A stretch of DNA of 64,000 nucleotides from contig NZ_CP045737.1 of the NCBI RefSeq assembly GCF_009649075.1, forward strand, positions 1,364,001 through 1,428,000, read 5' to 3'. The notes under the pieces were generated by a model, which worked only from the letters and a program-made list of their open reading frames with translations, had not been told where the DNA came from and did not search any database. Both the position numbers and the translations under genes were made by a program. Positions 9,923 to 17,900 of the stretch are shown here, in pieces (position 1 is the first letter of the stretch; every line of letters begins with the position of its first letter). Source of the DNA: Aeromicrobium yanjiei. GTDB taxonomy: Bacteria > Actinomycetota > Actinomycetes > Propionibacteriales > Nocardioidaceae.

Positions 9923-10611
9923 CCCGGCTCGACGAGCTGCGGGACAACCTCGCGGCGACCGAGCAGCGGATCGCGGCAGCCTGCGCCGCCGCTGGACGCG
10001 ACCGCAGCGAGATCACGCTCGTGGCCGTCACCAAGACGTACCCCGCCGCCGACGTCGAGCTGCTCGCACAGCTGGGCGTCACCGACGTGGGGGAGAACCG
10101 CCACCCCGAGGCCGGTGACAAGGCCGCGGCGGTCGAGGCGCCGGTCCGCTGGCACTTCCTCGGCGGCCTGCAGACCAACAAGGCGGGCGCGGTCGCGCGC
10201 TACGCCGACGTCGTGCACAGCGTCGACCGGGCCAAGCTGGTCGCTGCGCTGTCGCGCGGGGCCGAGGCCGCGGGTCGGACCCTCACCTGCCTGGTGCAGG
10301 TCGACTTCGACGCAACGGATCCCGGCCGGGCCGGGGTCGTCCCTGACGGCGTCCCCGACCTGGCCGGCGCGATCGCGAACGCCCCCGGGCTCGTGCTCGG
10401 CGGCCTGATGACCGTGGCGCCCCTCGGTGACGACCCCGCGCCGCACTTCGACCACCTCGCGCGGCTGTCGGCATCGCTGCGCGAGGACCACCCCGATGCC
10501 GGCATCATCTCGGCAGGCATGAGCGGCGACTTCGAGGCAGCCATCCGCGCAGGTGCGACACACCTGCGCATCGGGCGCTCGATACTCGGCGCACGGCCTT
10601 CCACCGGGTAA
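9919..10611 (+). CDS. YggS-family pyridoxal phosphate homeostasis protein
   Basis: This is a PLP-binding fold-type III protein (YggS/PROSC family) involved in vitamin B6 homeostasis without known enzymatic activity. The 230-aa product has the PLP lysine K39 in LVAVTKTYP, the GENR segment at 59-62, FLGGLQTNKA, and the C-terminal phosphate-binding SAGMSGDFEAAI...HLRIGRSILG. The GTG start overlaps the pgeF stop; the longer open frame upstream was rejected because family N termini start with the short helix RLDELRDNL. Genes of this family usually lie between ftsZ/pgeF and sepF in actinobacteria, as here. Confidence 0.93.
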   Translation: MTRLDELRDNLAATEQRIAAACAAAGRDRSEITLVAVTKTYPAADVELLAQLGVTDVGENRHPEAGDKAAAVEAPVRWHFLGGLQTNKAGAVARYADVVHSVDRAKLVAALSRGAEAAGRTLTCLVQVDFDATDPGRAGVVPDGVPDLAGAIANAPGLVLGGLMTVAPLGDDPAPHFDHLARLSASLREDHPDAGIISAGMSGDFEAAIRAGATHLRIGRSILGARPSTG

Positions 10612-10653
10612 TCTCAGTAATGTCATTTCCGATCACGCACACACGGAGCAACC

Positions 10654-11181
10654 ATGGCTGGCGCAATGCGTAAGGTCGGCGAGTACCTCGGTCTCGTCGA
10701 ACAGGCTGACTTCGACGACGAGCTCGACAAGGACTTCGACACGCCCGAGCAGGGCTCGCGTCAGCCGGTCGCCCGTCAGTCGGTGACCCACCAGCCCGCG
10801 ACCCGTCAGCCCGCCGTCGTGCGTCCGGCCCCGGTGGCCAGCATCGACGAGCGCCGCCGGACCGAGCCGCGGCCCGAGCGCCGTGCGTCGACCCCCTCGG
10901 ACCTGGCCCGCATCGAGACGGTGACCCCGCGCACGTACAACGACGCGCGCACCGTCGGCGAGCACTACCGCTCCGGCGTGCCCGTCATCATGAACCTCTC
11001 GGAGATCGACGACGACGACGCCAAGCGGCTCGTCGACTTCGCCGCCGGACTGGTGTTCGCCGTGCACGGCTCGATCAACCGCGTCACCGCGAAGGTCTTC
11101 CTGCTGTCGCCGGAGAACATCATGGTGACCGACGAGGACAAGCAGCGCATCGCCGCCGGCGGCTTCTTCAACCAGAGCTGA
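10654..11181 (+). CDS. sepF: cell division protein SepF
   Basis: SepF binds the FtsZ C-terminal tail and the membrane, acting as the Z-ring anchor in bacteria that lack FtsA, as this cluster does. The 175-aa protein starts with the amphipathic membrane-targeting helix (AGAMRKVGEYLGLVE), then a Q/R/P-rich linker (about 35-75 with repeats such as RQPVARQSVTHQPATRQP), then the globular DUF552 domain (about 85-170) with VIMNLSEIDDDDAKRLVDF and ITAKVF-type strands. The ATG has a GGAGCAA ribosome site. A TAATCT hexamer at 10609-10614 could be a -10 box giving a short leader, but no good -35 was seen. Confidence 0.95.
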   Translation: MAGAMRKVGEYLGLVEQADFDDELDKDFDTPEQGSRQPVARQSVTHQPATRQPAVVRPAPVASIDERRRTEPRPERRASTPSDLARIETVTPRTYNDARTVGEHYRSGVPVIMNLSEIDDDDAKRLVDFAAGLVFAVHGSINRVTAKVFLLSPENIMVTDEDKQRIAAGGFFNQS

Positions 11182-11187
11182 GCGCGC

Positions 11188-11478
11188 GTGGAAACAGTTG
11201 GATATGCCCTCAACCTGGTGTTGTGGATCGCGCTGGTCCTGCTCATCGCGCGCTTCGTGCTGGACTGGGTGCAGCTGCTCGCGCGCAACTGGCGACCCCG
11301 CGGAATCGTGCTCGTGATCTGTGAAGGGCTGTACTCGCTGACCGACCCGCCGCTGCGTGCGGTGAGGGGTGTGATCCCGCCTCTGAGGCTCGGTCAGGTC
11401 GTGCTCGATCTCTCCCCGATGATCCTCATCATCGCCATCTACATCCTCCAGGCCATCGTCCGCGCCGTTTTCTTCTAG
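11188..11478 (+). CDS. YggT-family membrane protein
   Basis: This 96-aa protein has two hydrophobic segments (about 6-27 and 72-94) flanking a short loop with SLTDPPLRAVRGVIPPLR, the typical YggT pattern. YggT proteins are conserved beside sepF and divIVA and are thought to act in division-related membrane organisation; the molecular function is not established. The GTG start lies six bases after the sepF stop, so it is co-transcribed with sepF. Confidence 0.9.
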   Translation: METVGYALNLVLWIALVLLIARFVLDWVQLLARNWRPRGIVLVICEGLYSLTDPPLRAVRGVIPPLRLGQVVLDLSPMILIIAIYILQAIVRAVFF

Positions 11479-11551
11479 TGCCTCATGCGGACGTGTCCAC
11501 GGCCACGTGAACGCGTCGGTAGGGCTGTGGCAGAAGTGATCCGCTACGGAG

Positions 11552-11557
11552 TACGGT
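11552..11557 (+). promoter_or_regulatory. candidate -10 box upstream of divIVA
   Basis: The 126-bp gap between yggT and divIVA contains TACGGT at 11552-11557, matching TANNNT, about 48 bp before the divIVA start. No strong -35 is visible. DivIVA is abundant in actinobacteria and often has its own promoter, so an independent promoter here is plausible. Confidence 0.35.
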
Positions 11558-11604
11558 GGAGGCTCAGAGTCCCAGGACTAACCCCCGCAACCCGAGGTGT
11601 ACTC

Positions 11605-12405
11605 ATGCCACTGACGCCAGAGGACGTGCGTAACAAGCGTTTCACGCCCGTCCGTCTTCGCGAAGGCTATGACATGGGCGAAGTTGACCAGTTCCTCGAT
11701 GAGGTCGAGGCCGAGCTCGAGCGTCTCACGGTCGAGAACGAAGAACTTCGCGCCAAGGTAGCCGCCGCATCGACAGGTGAACCGACCGGGCTGATTCCGG
11801 CCGTCTCTTCGTCGTCGACCCCCGCCCAGCAGACGCCGCCCACCCCGGCGGTGCAGGAGCCGGCCAAGTACACGGCGCCGACTCCTGAGCCCGAGCCCAC
11901 CCCCGAGCCCGAGCCGGAGCCGGCTCCCGCACCGGTGGCTCGCAAGTCGTCGATGGGCGATGCGTCGTCCGCGGCAGCGCGCCTGCTCGAGATCGCCTCC
12001 ACCAACGCCGACCAGCTCATGGACGCGGCGAAGGAAGAGGCCGACCGCATCGTGGGTGAGGCTCGTGTGAAGGCAGAGCGTCTGACCAACGAGGCCCGCG
12101 GCAAGGCCGACCGACTCGAGACCGACGCCCGCATCCGCGCGCAGAAGCTCGACGAGGAGACCAACGAGCGTCGTACGCAGGCCGTCGCGACGATCGAGCG
12201 CGAGCGCTACGAGATCCAGCGCGAGGTCGAGCACCTGCGTGCGTACGAGCGTGAGTACCGGGCCCGGCTCAAGAACTACTTCCAGAGCCAGCTCGACCAG
12301 CTCGCGGCCAACGAGAGCACGACCAGCTCGACTCCCGTCCAGGCACCGTCGGATGCGGCCCCGCGCCGTCTCCGCTCGCTGCTCGGCGACGACGAGAGCT
12401 TCTGA
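11605..12405 (+). CDS. divIVA: polar growth / septum-site protein DivIVA (Wag31 family)
   Basis: DivIVA is a coiled-coil scaffold that recognises negatively curved membrane and, in actinobacteria, directs polar or septal wall synthesis. The 266-aa product opens with the conserved membrane-binding head (PLTPEDVRNKRFTPVRL, REGYDMGEVDQFLDEV at about 2-36), then a first coiled coil, a low-complexity linker rich in TPEPEP repeats (about 85-113), and a long Ala/Glu/Arg-rich coiled coil (about 125-235). The ATG at 11605 follows CGAGGTG. It closes the dcw cluster and is followed by a perfect hairpin. Wag31 is the mycobacterial name for the same family. Confidence 0.94.
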   Translation: MPLTPEDVRNKRFTPVRLREGYDMGEVDQFLDEVEAELERLTVENEELRAKVAAASTGEPTGLIPAVSSSSTPAQQTPPTPAVQEPAKYTAPTPEPEPTPEPEPEPAPAPVARKSSMGDASSAAARLLEIASTNADQLMDAAKEEADRIVGEARVKAERLTNEARGKADRLETDARIRAQKLDEETNERRTQAVATIERERYEIQREVEHLRAYEREYRARLKNYFQSQLDQLAANESTTSSTPVQAPSDAAPRRLRSLLGDDESF

Positions 12406-12421
12406 GACACACCTGCTGCAC

Positions 12422-12457
12422 CAGAACGGCCCGCCTCCTCGGAGGCGGGCCGTTCTG
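12422..12457 (+). terminator. perfect 17-bp hairpin after divIVA
   Basis: Arms 12422-12438 (CAGAACGGCCCGCCTCC) and 12441-12457 are perfectly complementary with a 2-nt loop. It starts 16 bp after the divIVA stop and lies between two convergent genes (divIVA and ileS). There is no T-run, as is common in high-GC actinobacteria. It probably terminates transcription, possibly from both directions. Confidence 0.75.
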
Positions 12458-12470
12458 CGTCCCGGCGGGT

Positions 12471-12590
12471 GACCGATCTTTCGACGTTCGCGCTGCCTGA
12501 GCAGCACGAACGCAGACACGTCCGTGCGCTGGCGGACCGATCTGTCGACGTTCGCGCCGCCTGAGCAGCACGAACGTCGAAAGATCGGTC
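12471..12590. repeat. tandem pair of palindromic repeat elements (family A)
   Basis: Two related elements lie at 12471-12519 and 12535-12590. The second is a near-perfect palindrome: arm 12535-12554 (GACCGATCTGTCGACGTTCG) pairs with 12571-12590 at 19 of 20 positions around a 16-nt centre. The first copy keeps the left arm (GACCGATCTTTCGACGTTCG) and the centre (GCCTGAGCAGCACGAACG), but its right arm has diverged. A second pair of the same family occurs at 36424-36542. Located between the convergent divIVA and ileS genes. Confidence 0.8.
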
Positions 12591-12619
12591 CTCCTGCCCG
12601 CTGCGCGCGGGCGGGGCGG

Positions 12620-15600
12620 TCAGGCCTTGCTGAGCGAGAAGGCCAGGCCGAGGTCGTCGTCGGTGAACGACGGCGTGTCGACGCCCTCGGTGATGCTGGT
12701 CGCGAGGACCTCGTCGGCGATCAGGTCCGAGTGGGCGCGGATGGCCTCGCCCATCGGTCCGTCCGCGGTCCACGACAGCGTGATGCGGTCGGAGACCTCG
12801 AGCCCGGAGGACTTGCGGGCCTCCTGGATGACGCGGATGGCCTCACGGGCGAAGCCGGCGCGACGCAGCTCGTCGTCGAGCTCGAGGTCCAGCGCGACGG
12901 TCTCGCCCTGGTCGTTGACGACCGACCAGCCCTCGCGGGGGTGCTCGGCGATGATGACGTCGTCCGGACCGACCGAGACCTGCTCGCCGCCGACCTCGAC
13001 CGTCGCGGTGCCGGTCGCGGAGAGATCGGCGGCCAGACGACCCGCGTCCGCAGCGGCGATCGCGCCGGCGACCTGGGGGGTCTGCTTGCCGAAGCGCTTG
13101 CCGAGGTTGCGGAAGTTGCCCTTGGCCGAGTGGTCGACCAGGTCGCCGGTCGTCTCGAACGACTCCAGCGCGCGGACGTTGAGCTCCTCGGCGATCTCGC
13201 TGCGAAGCTCCTCGCTGAGCAGGGCGTACGCCTGGGAGCCCACGACCGCCCGCCGCAGCGGCTGACGGGTCTTGGCCTTGGCCTCGGCCCGGGCCGCACG
13301 GCCGAGCTCGACCACACGACGCGCCAGGCGCATCTGCCGGTCGAGGTCGTCGTCGACCAGCGAGGCGTCCGCCTCGGGCCACGACGCGAGGTGCACCGAC
13401 CGCGGCAGCTCGTCCGAGGTCGCGGCGAACATGTCCTGCCAGACCCGCTCGGTGATGAACGGGGTGAGCGGGGCCATCACGAGGGTCACCAGGTGCAGCA
13501 CCTCGTGCAGGGTCGCGAGCGCCGAGGCGTCACCGGCCCAGAAGCGGCGGCGCGAACGACGGACGTACCAGTTGGAGAGCAGGTCGACGTACGCCGCGAT
13601 CTGCGCGCCCGCACGCTGGGTGTCGAACTCCTCCAGCGCGTCGGTCACCTGCTGCGTGAGGCGGTGGGCCTCGCCGAGGATCCACCGGTCCATCGCCGGC
13701 CGGTCGGCGAACGCGGGGGCGGGGCTCGACGGCGTCCAGTCGTTCGCGCCGGCGTACAGGACGTGGAACGCGGTGGTGTTCCAGTAGGTCAGCAGCACCT
13801 TGCGGACGATCTCGGACAGAGCGGTGTGCCCGATGCGCCGCGGCGCCCAGGGCGAGCCCGAGCAGGCCATGAACCAGCGCAGCGCGTCGGCCCCGTGCTC
13901 GTCCATCAACGGCATCGGCAGCAAGATGTTGCCGAGGTGCTTGCTCATCTTCTTGCCGTCCTCGGCCAGGATGTGGCCGAGGCAGACGACGTTCTCGTAC
14001 GAGCTCTGGTCGAAGACCAGCGTGCCGACCGCCATCAGCGAGTAGAACCACCCGCGGGTCTGGTCGATCGCCTCGCAGATGTACTGCGCGGGGTAGGCCT
14101 GCTCGAACTTCTCGACCGAGCCGGGCACGTGCGGGTAGCCCCACTGCGCGAACGGCATCGAGCCGGAGTCGAACCACGCGTCGATCACGTCGGGGACGCG
14201 GCGGTACGTGCCGGACTCGCCGTCCTTGGTGAACGTGACGTCGTCGATGAAGGGCCGGTGCGGGTCCAGGCCCGACAGATCGCGGCCGGTCAGCTTGGAC
14301 AGCTCGGCCAGCGACTCGATGCACACGAGCTTGGTCGGGTCCTCGTCGTTGCGCCAGATCGGCAGCGGCGTGCCCCAGTAGCGGCTGCGGGAGAGGGACC
14401 AGTCGATGTTGTTGTTGAGCCAGTCGCCGAAGCGGCCGTTCTTGATCGTCTCGGGGAACCAGTTGGTGTCCTGGTTCTCGGCCAGCAGCCGGTCCTTGAC
14501 CGCGGTGGTGCGGATGTACCACGCGGGCAGCGCGTAGTACATCAGCGGCGTGTGGCAACGCCAGCAGTGCGGGTAGGAGTGCTCGTACGCGAGCTCGTTG
14601 AACATCAGGCCGCGCGAGATCAGGTCGTCCGCCAGCGCCCGGTCGGCGGTCTTGAAGAACTGGCCGCCGACCAGCGGCACGTCGTCCTCGAAGTGGCCGT
14701 CGGGGCGGATCGGGTTGACGACGGGCAGGTCGTACGCCTTGCAGACCGCCATGTCGTCGGCGCCGAACGCGGGGGACTGGTGCACCAGGCCGGTGCCGTC
14801 CTCGATCGTGACGTAGTCGGCGAGGACCACGAAGTGCGCCTCGCTCGGGAACTCGATCAGCTCGAACGGGCGCTGGTACGTCCAGCGCTCCATGTCACGT
14901 CCGGAGACGGTCTCGCCGGTCAGCGTCCAACCCTCGCCGAGCGCCTTGCCGACCAGCGGCTCGGCGACGACGAGCGTCTCGGTGCCGTCGGTCGCCAGGA
15001 CGTACGTGACCTCGGGGTTGACCGCGACCGCGGTGTTGGAGACGAGCGTCCACGGGGTGGTGGTCCACACGAGCAGCGAGGCCTGGCCGGCGTACGGGCC
15101 GGAGGTCAGGGGGAAGCGGACGTAGACCGACGGGTCGGTGATGGTCTCGTAGCCCTGCGCGAGCTCGTGGTCGGACAGCGTCGTGCCGCAGCGCGGGCAG
15201 TAGGGCGCGACCCGGAAGTCCTCGGTCAGCAGCCCCTTCTTGAAGATCGAGGACAGCGCCCACCAGACGCTCTCGACGTAGGAGGGCTCCATGGTCCGGT
15301 AGGGGTGGGCCATGTCGACCCAGTAGCCCATCCGGTCGGTCATCTCCTCGAAGAGGTCGACGTTGCGCACGACGGCCTCGCGGCACTTGGCGTTGAACTC
15401 CGCGATGCCGTACGCCTCGATGTCGGGCTTGCCGTTGAAGCCGAGCTCCTTCTCCACCGCGATCTCGACCGGGAGGCCATGGCAGTCCCAGCCGGCCTTG
15501 CGGTCGACGTGGTAGCCCTGCATGGTCTTGAAGCGCGGGAAGACGTCCTTGAACACGCGCGCCTCGACGTGGTGGGTGCCGGGCGTCCCGTTGGCGGTGG

Positions 15601-15757
15601 GCGGGCCCTCGTAGAACGTCCAGCGAGGGGCGTCGTCGGGGGTCTGCAGGCTGGCCTCGAAGGTGCCCTGGTCGGCCCACAGCTGCAGAATCTCGCGCTC
15701 GAGCACGGGCAGATCGACGTGGGCGGGAACGGGGCGGTAGGACGCGTGCGAAGTCAC
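12620..15757 (-). CDS. ileS: isoleucyl-tRNA synthetase, long (type 2) form with GTHH in place of HXGH
   Basis: IleRS charges tRNA-Ile. The 1045-aa length matches the eukaryote-like type 2 enzymes (type 1 is about 930 aa). Seen: GPPTANG leading into G60-T61-H62-H63 at the position of the class I HXGH motif, followed by VEARVFKDVFPRF; GWDCHGLPVE; a CP1 editing region with YCPRCGTTLSDHE; SRYWGTPLPIW; the KMSKH loop in EDGKKMSKHLGN; and a long C-terminal tRNA-binding region. The start is GTG at 15757, seven bases from a TAGGAT box, with no leader. Type 2 enzymes are known for low mupirocin sensitivity. The gene converges on divIVA. Confidence 0.97.
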   Translation of the reverse strand: MTSHASYRPVPAHVDLPVLEREILQLWADQGTFEASLQTPDDAPRWTFYEGPPTANGTPGTHHVEARVFKDVFPRFKTMQGYHVDRKAGWDCHGLPVEIAVEKELGFNGKPDIEAYGIAEFNAKCREAVVRNVDLFEEMTDRMGYWVDMAHPYRTMEPSYVESVWWALSSIFKKGLLTEDFRVAPYCPRCGTTLSDHELAQGYETITDPSVYVRFPLTSGPYAGQASLLVWTTTPWTLVSNTAVAVNPEVTYVLATDGTETLVVAEPLVGKALGEGWTLTGETVSGRDMERWTYQRPFELIEFPSEAHFVVLADYVTIEDGTGLVHQSPAFGADDMAVCKAYDLPVVNPIRPDGHFEDDVPLVGGQFFKTADRALADDLISRGLMFNELAYEHSYPHCWRCHTPLMYYALPAWYIRTTAVKDRLLAENQDTNWFPETIKNGRFGDWLNNNIDWSLSRSRYWGTPLPIWRNDEDPTKLVCIESLAELSKLTGRDLSGLDPHRPFIDDVTFTKDGESGTYRRVPDVIDAWFDSGSMPFAQWGYPHVPGSVEKFEQAYPAQYICEAIDQTRGWFYSLMAVGTLVFDQSSYENVVCLGHILAEDGKKMSKHLGNILLPMPLMDEHGADALRWFMACSGSPWAPRRIGHTALSEIVRKVLLTYWNTTAFHVLYAGANDWTPSSPAPAFADRPAMDRWILGEAHRLTQQVTDALEEFDTQRAGAQIAAYVDLLSNWYVRRSRRRFWAGDASALATLHEVLHLVTLVMAPLTPFITERVWQDMFAATSDELPRSVHLASWPEADASLVDDDLDRQMRLARRVVELGRAARAEAKAKTRQPLRRAVVGSQAYALLSEELRSEIAEELNVRALESFETTGDLVDHSAKGNFRNLGKRFGKQTPQVAGAIAAADAGRLAADLSATGTATVEVGGEQVSVGPDDVIIAEHPREGWSVVNDQGETVALDLELDDELRRAGFAREAIRVIQEARKSSGLEVSDRITLSWTADGPMGEAIRAHSDLIADEVLATSITEGVDTPSFTDDDLGLAFSLSKA

Positions 15758-15764
15758 ACGCTCA

Positions 15765-15770
15765 ATCCTA
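15765..15770 (-). promoter_or_regulatory. candidate -10 box for leaderless ileS
   Basis: On the minus strand TAGGAT lies 7 nt before the ileS GTG. This spacing places the transcription start at or next to the start codon, so the mRNA is probably leaderless. No ribosome-binding sequence is present in the 7 bases. Confidence 0.5.
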
Positions 15771-15827
15771 CGGGTGAGCAGCGCGGAGGCCGCGGCGGTG
15801 CGAGTTGTCTCGACCGATTCTGGGGTC

Positions 15828-15833
15828 TACTCT
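15828..15833 (+). promoter_or_regulatory. candidate -10 box for leaderless DksA/TraR-like gene
   Basis: TACTCT at 15828-15833 is followed by 6 bases and then the ATG at 15840. The arrangement is divergent from the ileS promoter, the two boxes being about 57 bp apart, and suggests a leaderless transcript. Confidence 0.45.
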
Positions 15834-15839
15834 CCACGC

Positions 15840-16241
15840 ATGCCAAACACCAAGCTCGCCGTACGAGCTGACGAGACCCCCTGGACCGCTGCGGAGACCA
15901 AGGAGGTCCGGGCCGAGCTCGAGGCGGACCTCACCCGGCTGCGGGGCGAGCTCGACCACTCCGCCCGCGAGCTGCAGGACCTGCTGCGTGACGGCGTCGA
16001 CGGTGCGGGCAACGACCAGGCCGACGTGGGCTCCAAGGGCCTCGAGCGCGACGCCGAGATGTCCCTCGCCGCCAACCAGCGCGAGCTGCTGCTGCAGACC
16101 GAGAAGGCGCTCGAGCGGCTCGAGCAGGGCTCCTACGGTCAGTGCGAGGTGTGCGGTGAGCCGATCGGCAAGAACCGTCTGATGGCGTTCCCCCGCGCCA
16201 CGCTCTGCATGACGTGCAAGCAGCGCGAGGAGCGTCGCTGA
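15840..16241 (+). CDS. TraR/DksA-type zinc-finger protein
   Basis: This 133-aa protein has an N-terminal region rich in charged helices (coiled-coil-like, about 20-95) and a C4 zinc finger with C102, C105, C123 and C126 (CEVCGEPI ... LCMTC). DksA proteins enter the secondary channel of RNA polymerase; the actinobacterial homologues are shorter and some act at rRNA promoters. Here the coiled-coil tip contains VDGAGNDQADVGS, which supplies acidic residues. A direct role at RNA polymerase is inferred from the family. The ATG at 15840 was preferred because the upstream part of the frame overlaps the divergent promoter region. Confidence 0.85.
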   Translation: MPNTKLAVRADETPWTAAETKEVRAELEADLTRLRGELDHSARELQDLLRDGVDGAGNDQADVGSKGLERDAEMSLAANQRELLLQTEKALERLEQGSYGQCEVCGEPIGKNRLMAFPRATLCMTCKQREERR

Positions 16242-16300
16242 CCCTGCGGCTGCGACCGCGGGCGGGCACTCACCATCGCCATGGGATGATGGGCGGCGAG

Positions 16301-16831
16301 ATGCGTACCCACCGAGATCCCTCCTTCGTCCGCGATGCCGCGGGAAGCAGGACGTACGTTCGACTGTTCACCGTCGTCGCGCTCGTGGTGCTGGTGATCG
16401 ATCAGGTGACCAAGGTCATCGCCGTCGAGAAGCTGCAGGGCCGCGAGTCGATCGAGCTGGTCCCCGGCCTGCTGTCGCTGACGTTCCTGCGCAATCCGGG
16501 CGCGGCCCTCAGCACGGGTGCGGGCTTCACGCTCGTGCTGAGCCTCATCGCGATCGCGGTCTGCATCGGGGTCATCCGCACCGCCTCACGCCTGCGCGAC
16601 AAGGGCTGGGCCGTCGGCCTCGGCCTGCTGCTCGCCGGGGCGCTCGGCAATCTCGTGGACCGCATCTTCCGTGAGCCCGCTCCGCTGCGCGGCCACGTGG
16701 TCGACTTCATCGACTACGGCGTGTTCGTGGGCAATGTCGCCGACATCGCCCTGACGTTCGCCGCCATCATCATCGTCTGGCGCGCATGGCGCGGCATCCG
16801 CCTGGACGGCACCCGCGAGGAGAAGTCATGA
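16301..16831 (+). CDS. lspA: lipoprotein signal peptidase (signal peptidase II)
   Basis: LspA cleaves the signal peptide of diacylglyceryl-modified prolipoproteins in the membrane. The 176-aa product has four hydrophobic segments and the family motifs [21 protein letters not shown] and NVADIAL; the Asp residues in the last two are the expected catalytic dyad. The ATG at 16301 was chosen after a GGGCGGCGAG stretch; ATGs at 16286 and 16289 in the same frame are alternatives that would add 4-5 residues. Its stop overlaps the following pseudouridine synthase gene (ATGA). Substrates in this window include the two lipoproteins at 22-26 kb and LivK. Confidence 0.95.
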   Translation: MRTHRDPSFVRDAAGSRTYVRLFTVVALVVLVIDQVTKVIAVEKLQGRESIELVPGLLSLTFLRNPGAALSTGAGFTLVLSLIAIAVCIGVIRTASRLRDKGWAVGLGLLLAGALGNLVDRIFREPAPLRGHVVDFIDYGVFVGNVADIALTFAAIIIVWRAWRGIRLDGTREEKS

Positions 16832-17790
16832 GCACCGAAGGTGCCGAGCTGCAGCACAGGGTCATCCAGATCCCCGAAGGGCTCGCCGGCGAGCGGGTCG
16901 ACAGCGCGATGGCGCGTCTGCTCGGCCTGTCCCGCACGCGGGCCAGCGAGCTCGTCGCCGAGGGGCACGTGACCCTCGACGGCGTCGCCCCGGCGAAGTC
17001 GGACCGCGTCCTGCCCGGCTCGATCCTCGAGGCCTCGATCCCCGCACCCCGCACCGCGGTCGTCGTGGCGACCGAGGTCGAGGGCATGAAGATCGTCTTC
17101 CAGGACGACGACATCGTGGTCGTGGACAAGCCGATCGGCGTGGCCGCCCACCCGAGCGTCGGCTGGTCCGGCCCCACCGTGCTGGACCACCTCGCCGGGG
17201 TCGGCATCCGCATCTCGACCTCGGGAGCACCCGAGCGCCGGGGCATCGTGCACCGTCTCGACGTGGGCACCAGCGGGCTCATGGCGGTGGCCAAGTCCGA
17301 GCACGCCTACACCGTGCTGAAGCAGGCCTTCCGCGACCGGACGGTCGAGAAGACGTACCACGCGCTGGTGCAGGGGCACCCCGATCCGCACACCGGCACG
17401 ATCGACGCGCCGATCGCGCGTCACCCCAAGCACGACTTCAAGTTCACGGTCAAGGACGGCGGCCGCGACAGCATCACCCACTACGACACGCTCGAGGCCC
17501 ACCGGTTCGCCAGCCTGCTGACGATCCGCCTCGAGACAGGCCGCACGCACCAGATCCGCGTCCACATGAGCGCGATCCACCACCCGTGCGTGGGTGACCT
17601 GATGTACGGCGCCGACCCGACGCTCGCGAAGCGGGTCGGGCTCGACCGGCAGTGGCTCCACGCCAAGGGGCTCGCGTTCACCCACCCCCGCACGGGTGAG
17701 TGGGTCGAGTTCAGCTCGGACTATCCCGACGACCTGGTGCACGCGCTCGAGGTCGTCCGCACGATCGACGACAACCCGCTGCCCCGCTGA
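16828..17790 (+). CDS. RluD/RluA-family 23S rRNA pseudouridine synthase
   Basis: The 320-aa protein combines an N-terminal S4 RNA-binding domain (about 20-75, [21 protein letters not shown]) with a PseudoU_synth_2 catalytic domain. The catalytic Asp is D145 in the motif [10 protein letters not shown], and RTHQIRVHM is present. The family isomerises uridines in helix 69 of 23S rRNA (RluD) or other RNAs; the exact target cannot be read from sequence. The start overlaps the lspA stop, and the lspA-rluD pairing is widely conserved. Confidence 0.92.
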   Translation: MSTEGAELQHRVIQIPEGLAGERVDSAMARLLGLSRTRASELVAEGHVTLDGVAPAKSDRVLPGSILEASIPAPRTAVVVATEVEGMKIVFQDDDIVVVDKPIGVAAHPSVGWSGPTVLDHLAGVGIRISTSGAPERRGIVHRLDVGTSGLMAVAKSEHAYTVLKQAFRDRTVEKTYHALVQGHPDPHTGTIDAPIARHPKHDFKFTVKDGGRDSITHYDTLEAHRFASLLTIRLETGRTHQIRVHMSAIHHPCVGDLMYGADPTLAKRVGLDRQWLHAKGLAFTHPRTGEWVEFSSDYPDDLVHALEVVRTIDDNPLPR

Positions 17791-17795
17791 TCCCG

Positions 17796-17873
17796 CGAGT
17801 GGCGCAACCCGGACAAAGTGAGACGGCGAGTCGGGCCAGAATGCGCCACTCAGAGGATGGTTTGCGCCACTCG
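17796..17873. repeat. intergenic inverted-repeat element (family B, CGAGTGGCGCAA arms)
   Basis: The 110-bp gap between the pseudouridine synthase and aminotransferase genes contains CGAGTGGCGCAA at 17796-17807 and its exact reverse complement TTGCGCCACTCG at 17862-17873. A further partial inverted copy, TGCGCCACTC, lies at 17842-17851. The sequence is unrelated to family A. Confidence 0.7.
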
Positions 17874-17900
17874 GCAGACGCGGGAGAGGCAGGTGGAACA

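Noticed and set aside
12524..15871. A very long open frame antisense to ileS
   Set aside because: High GC removes stop codons from the antisense frame; the predicted protein is low in complexity and rich in Arg, Val, Asp and Gly, with no family motif, while the minus strand encodes a complete IleRS.
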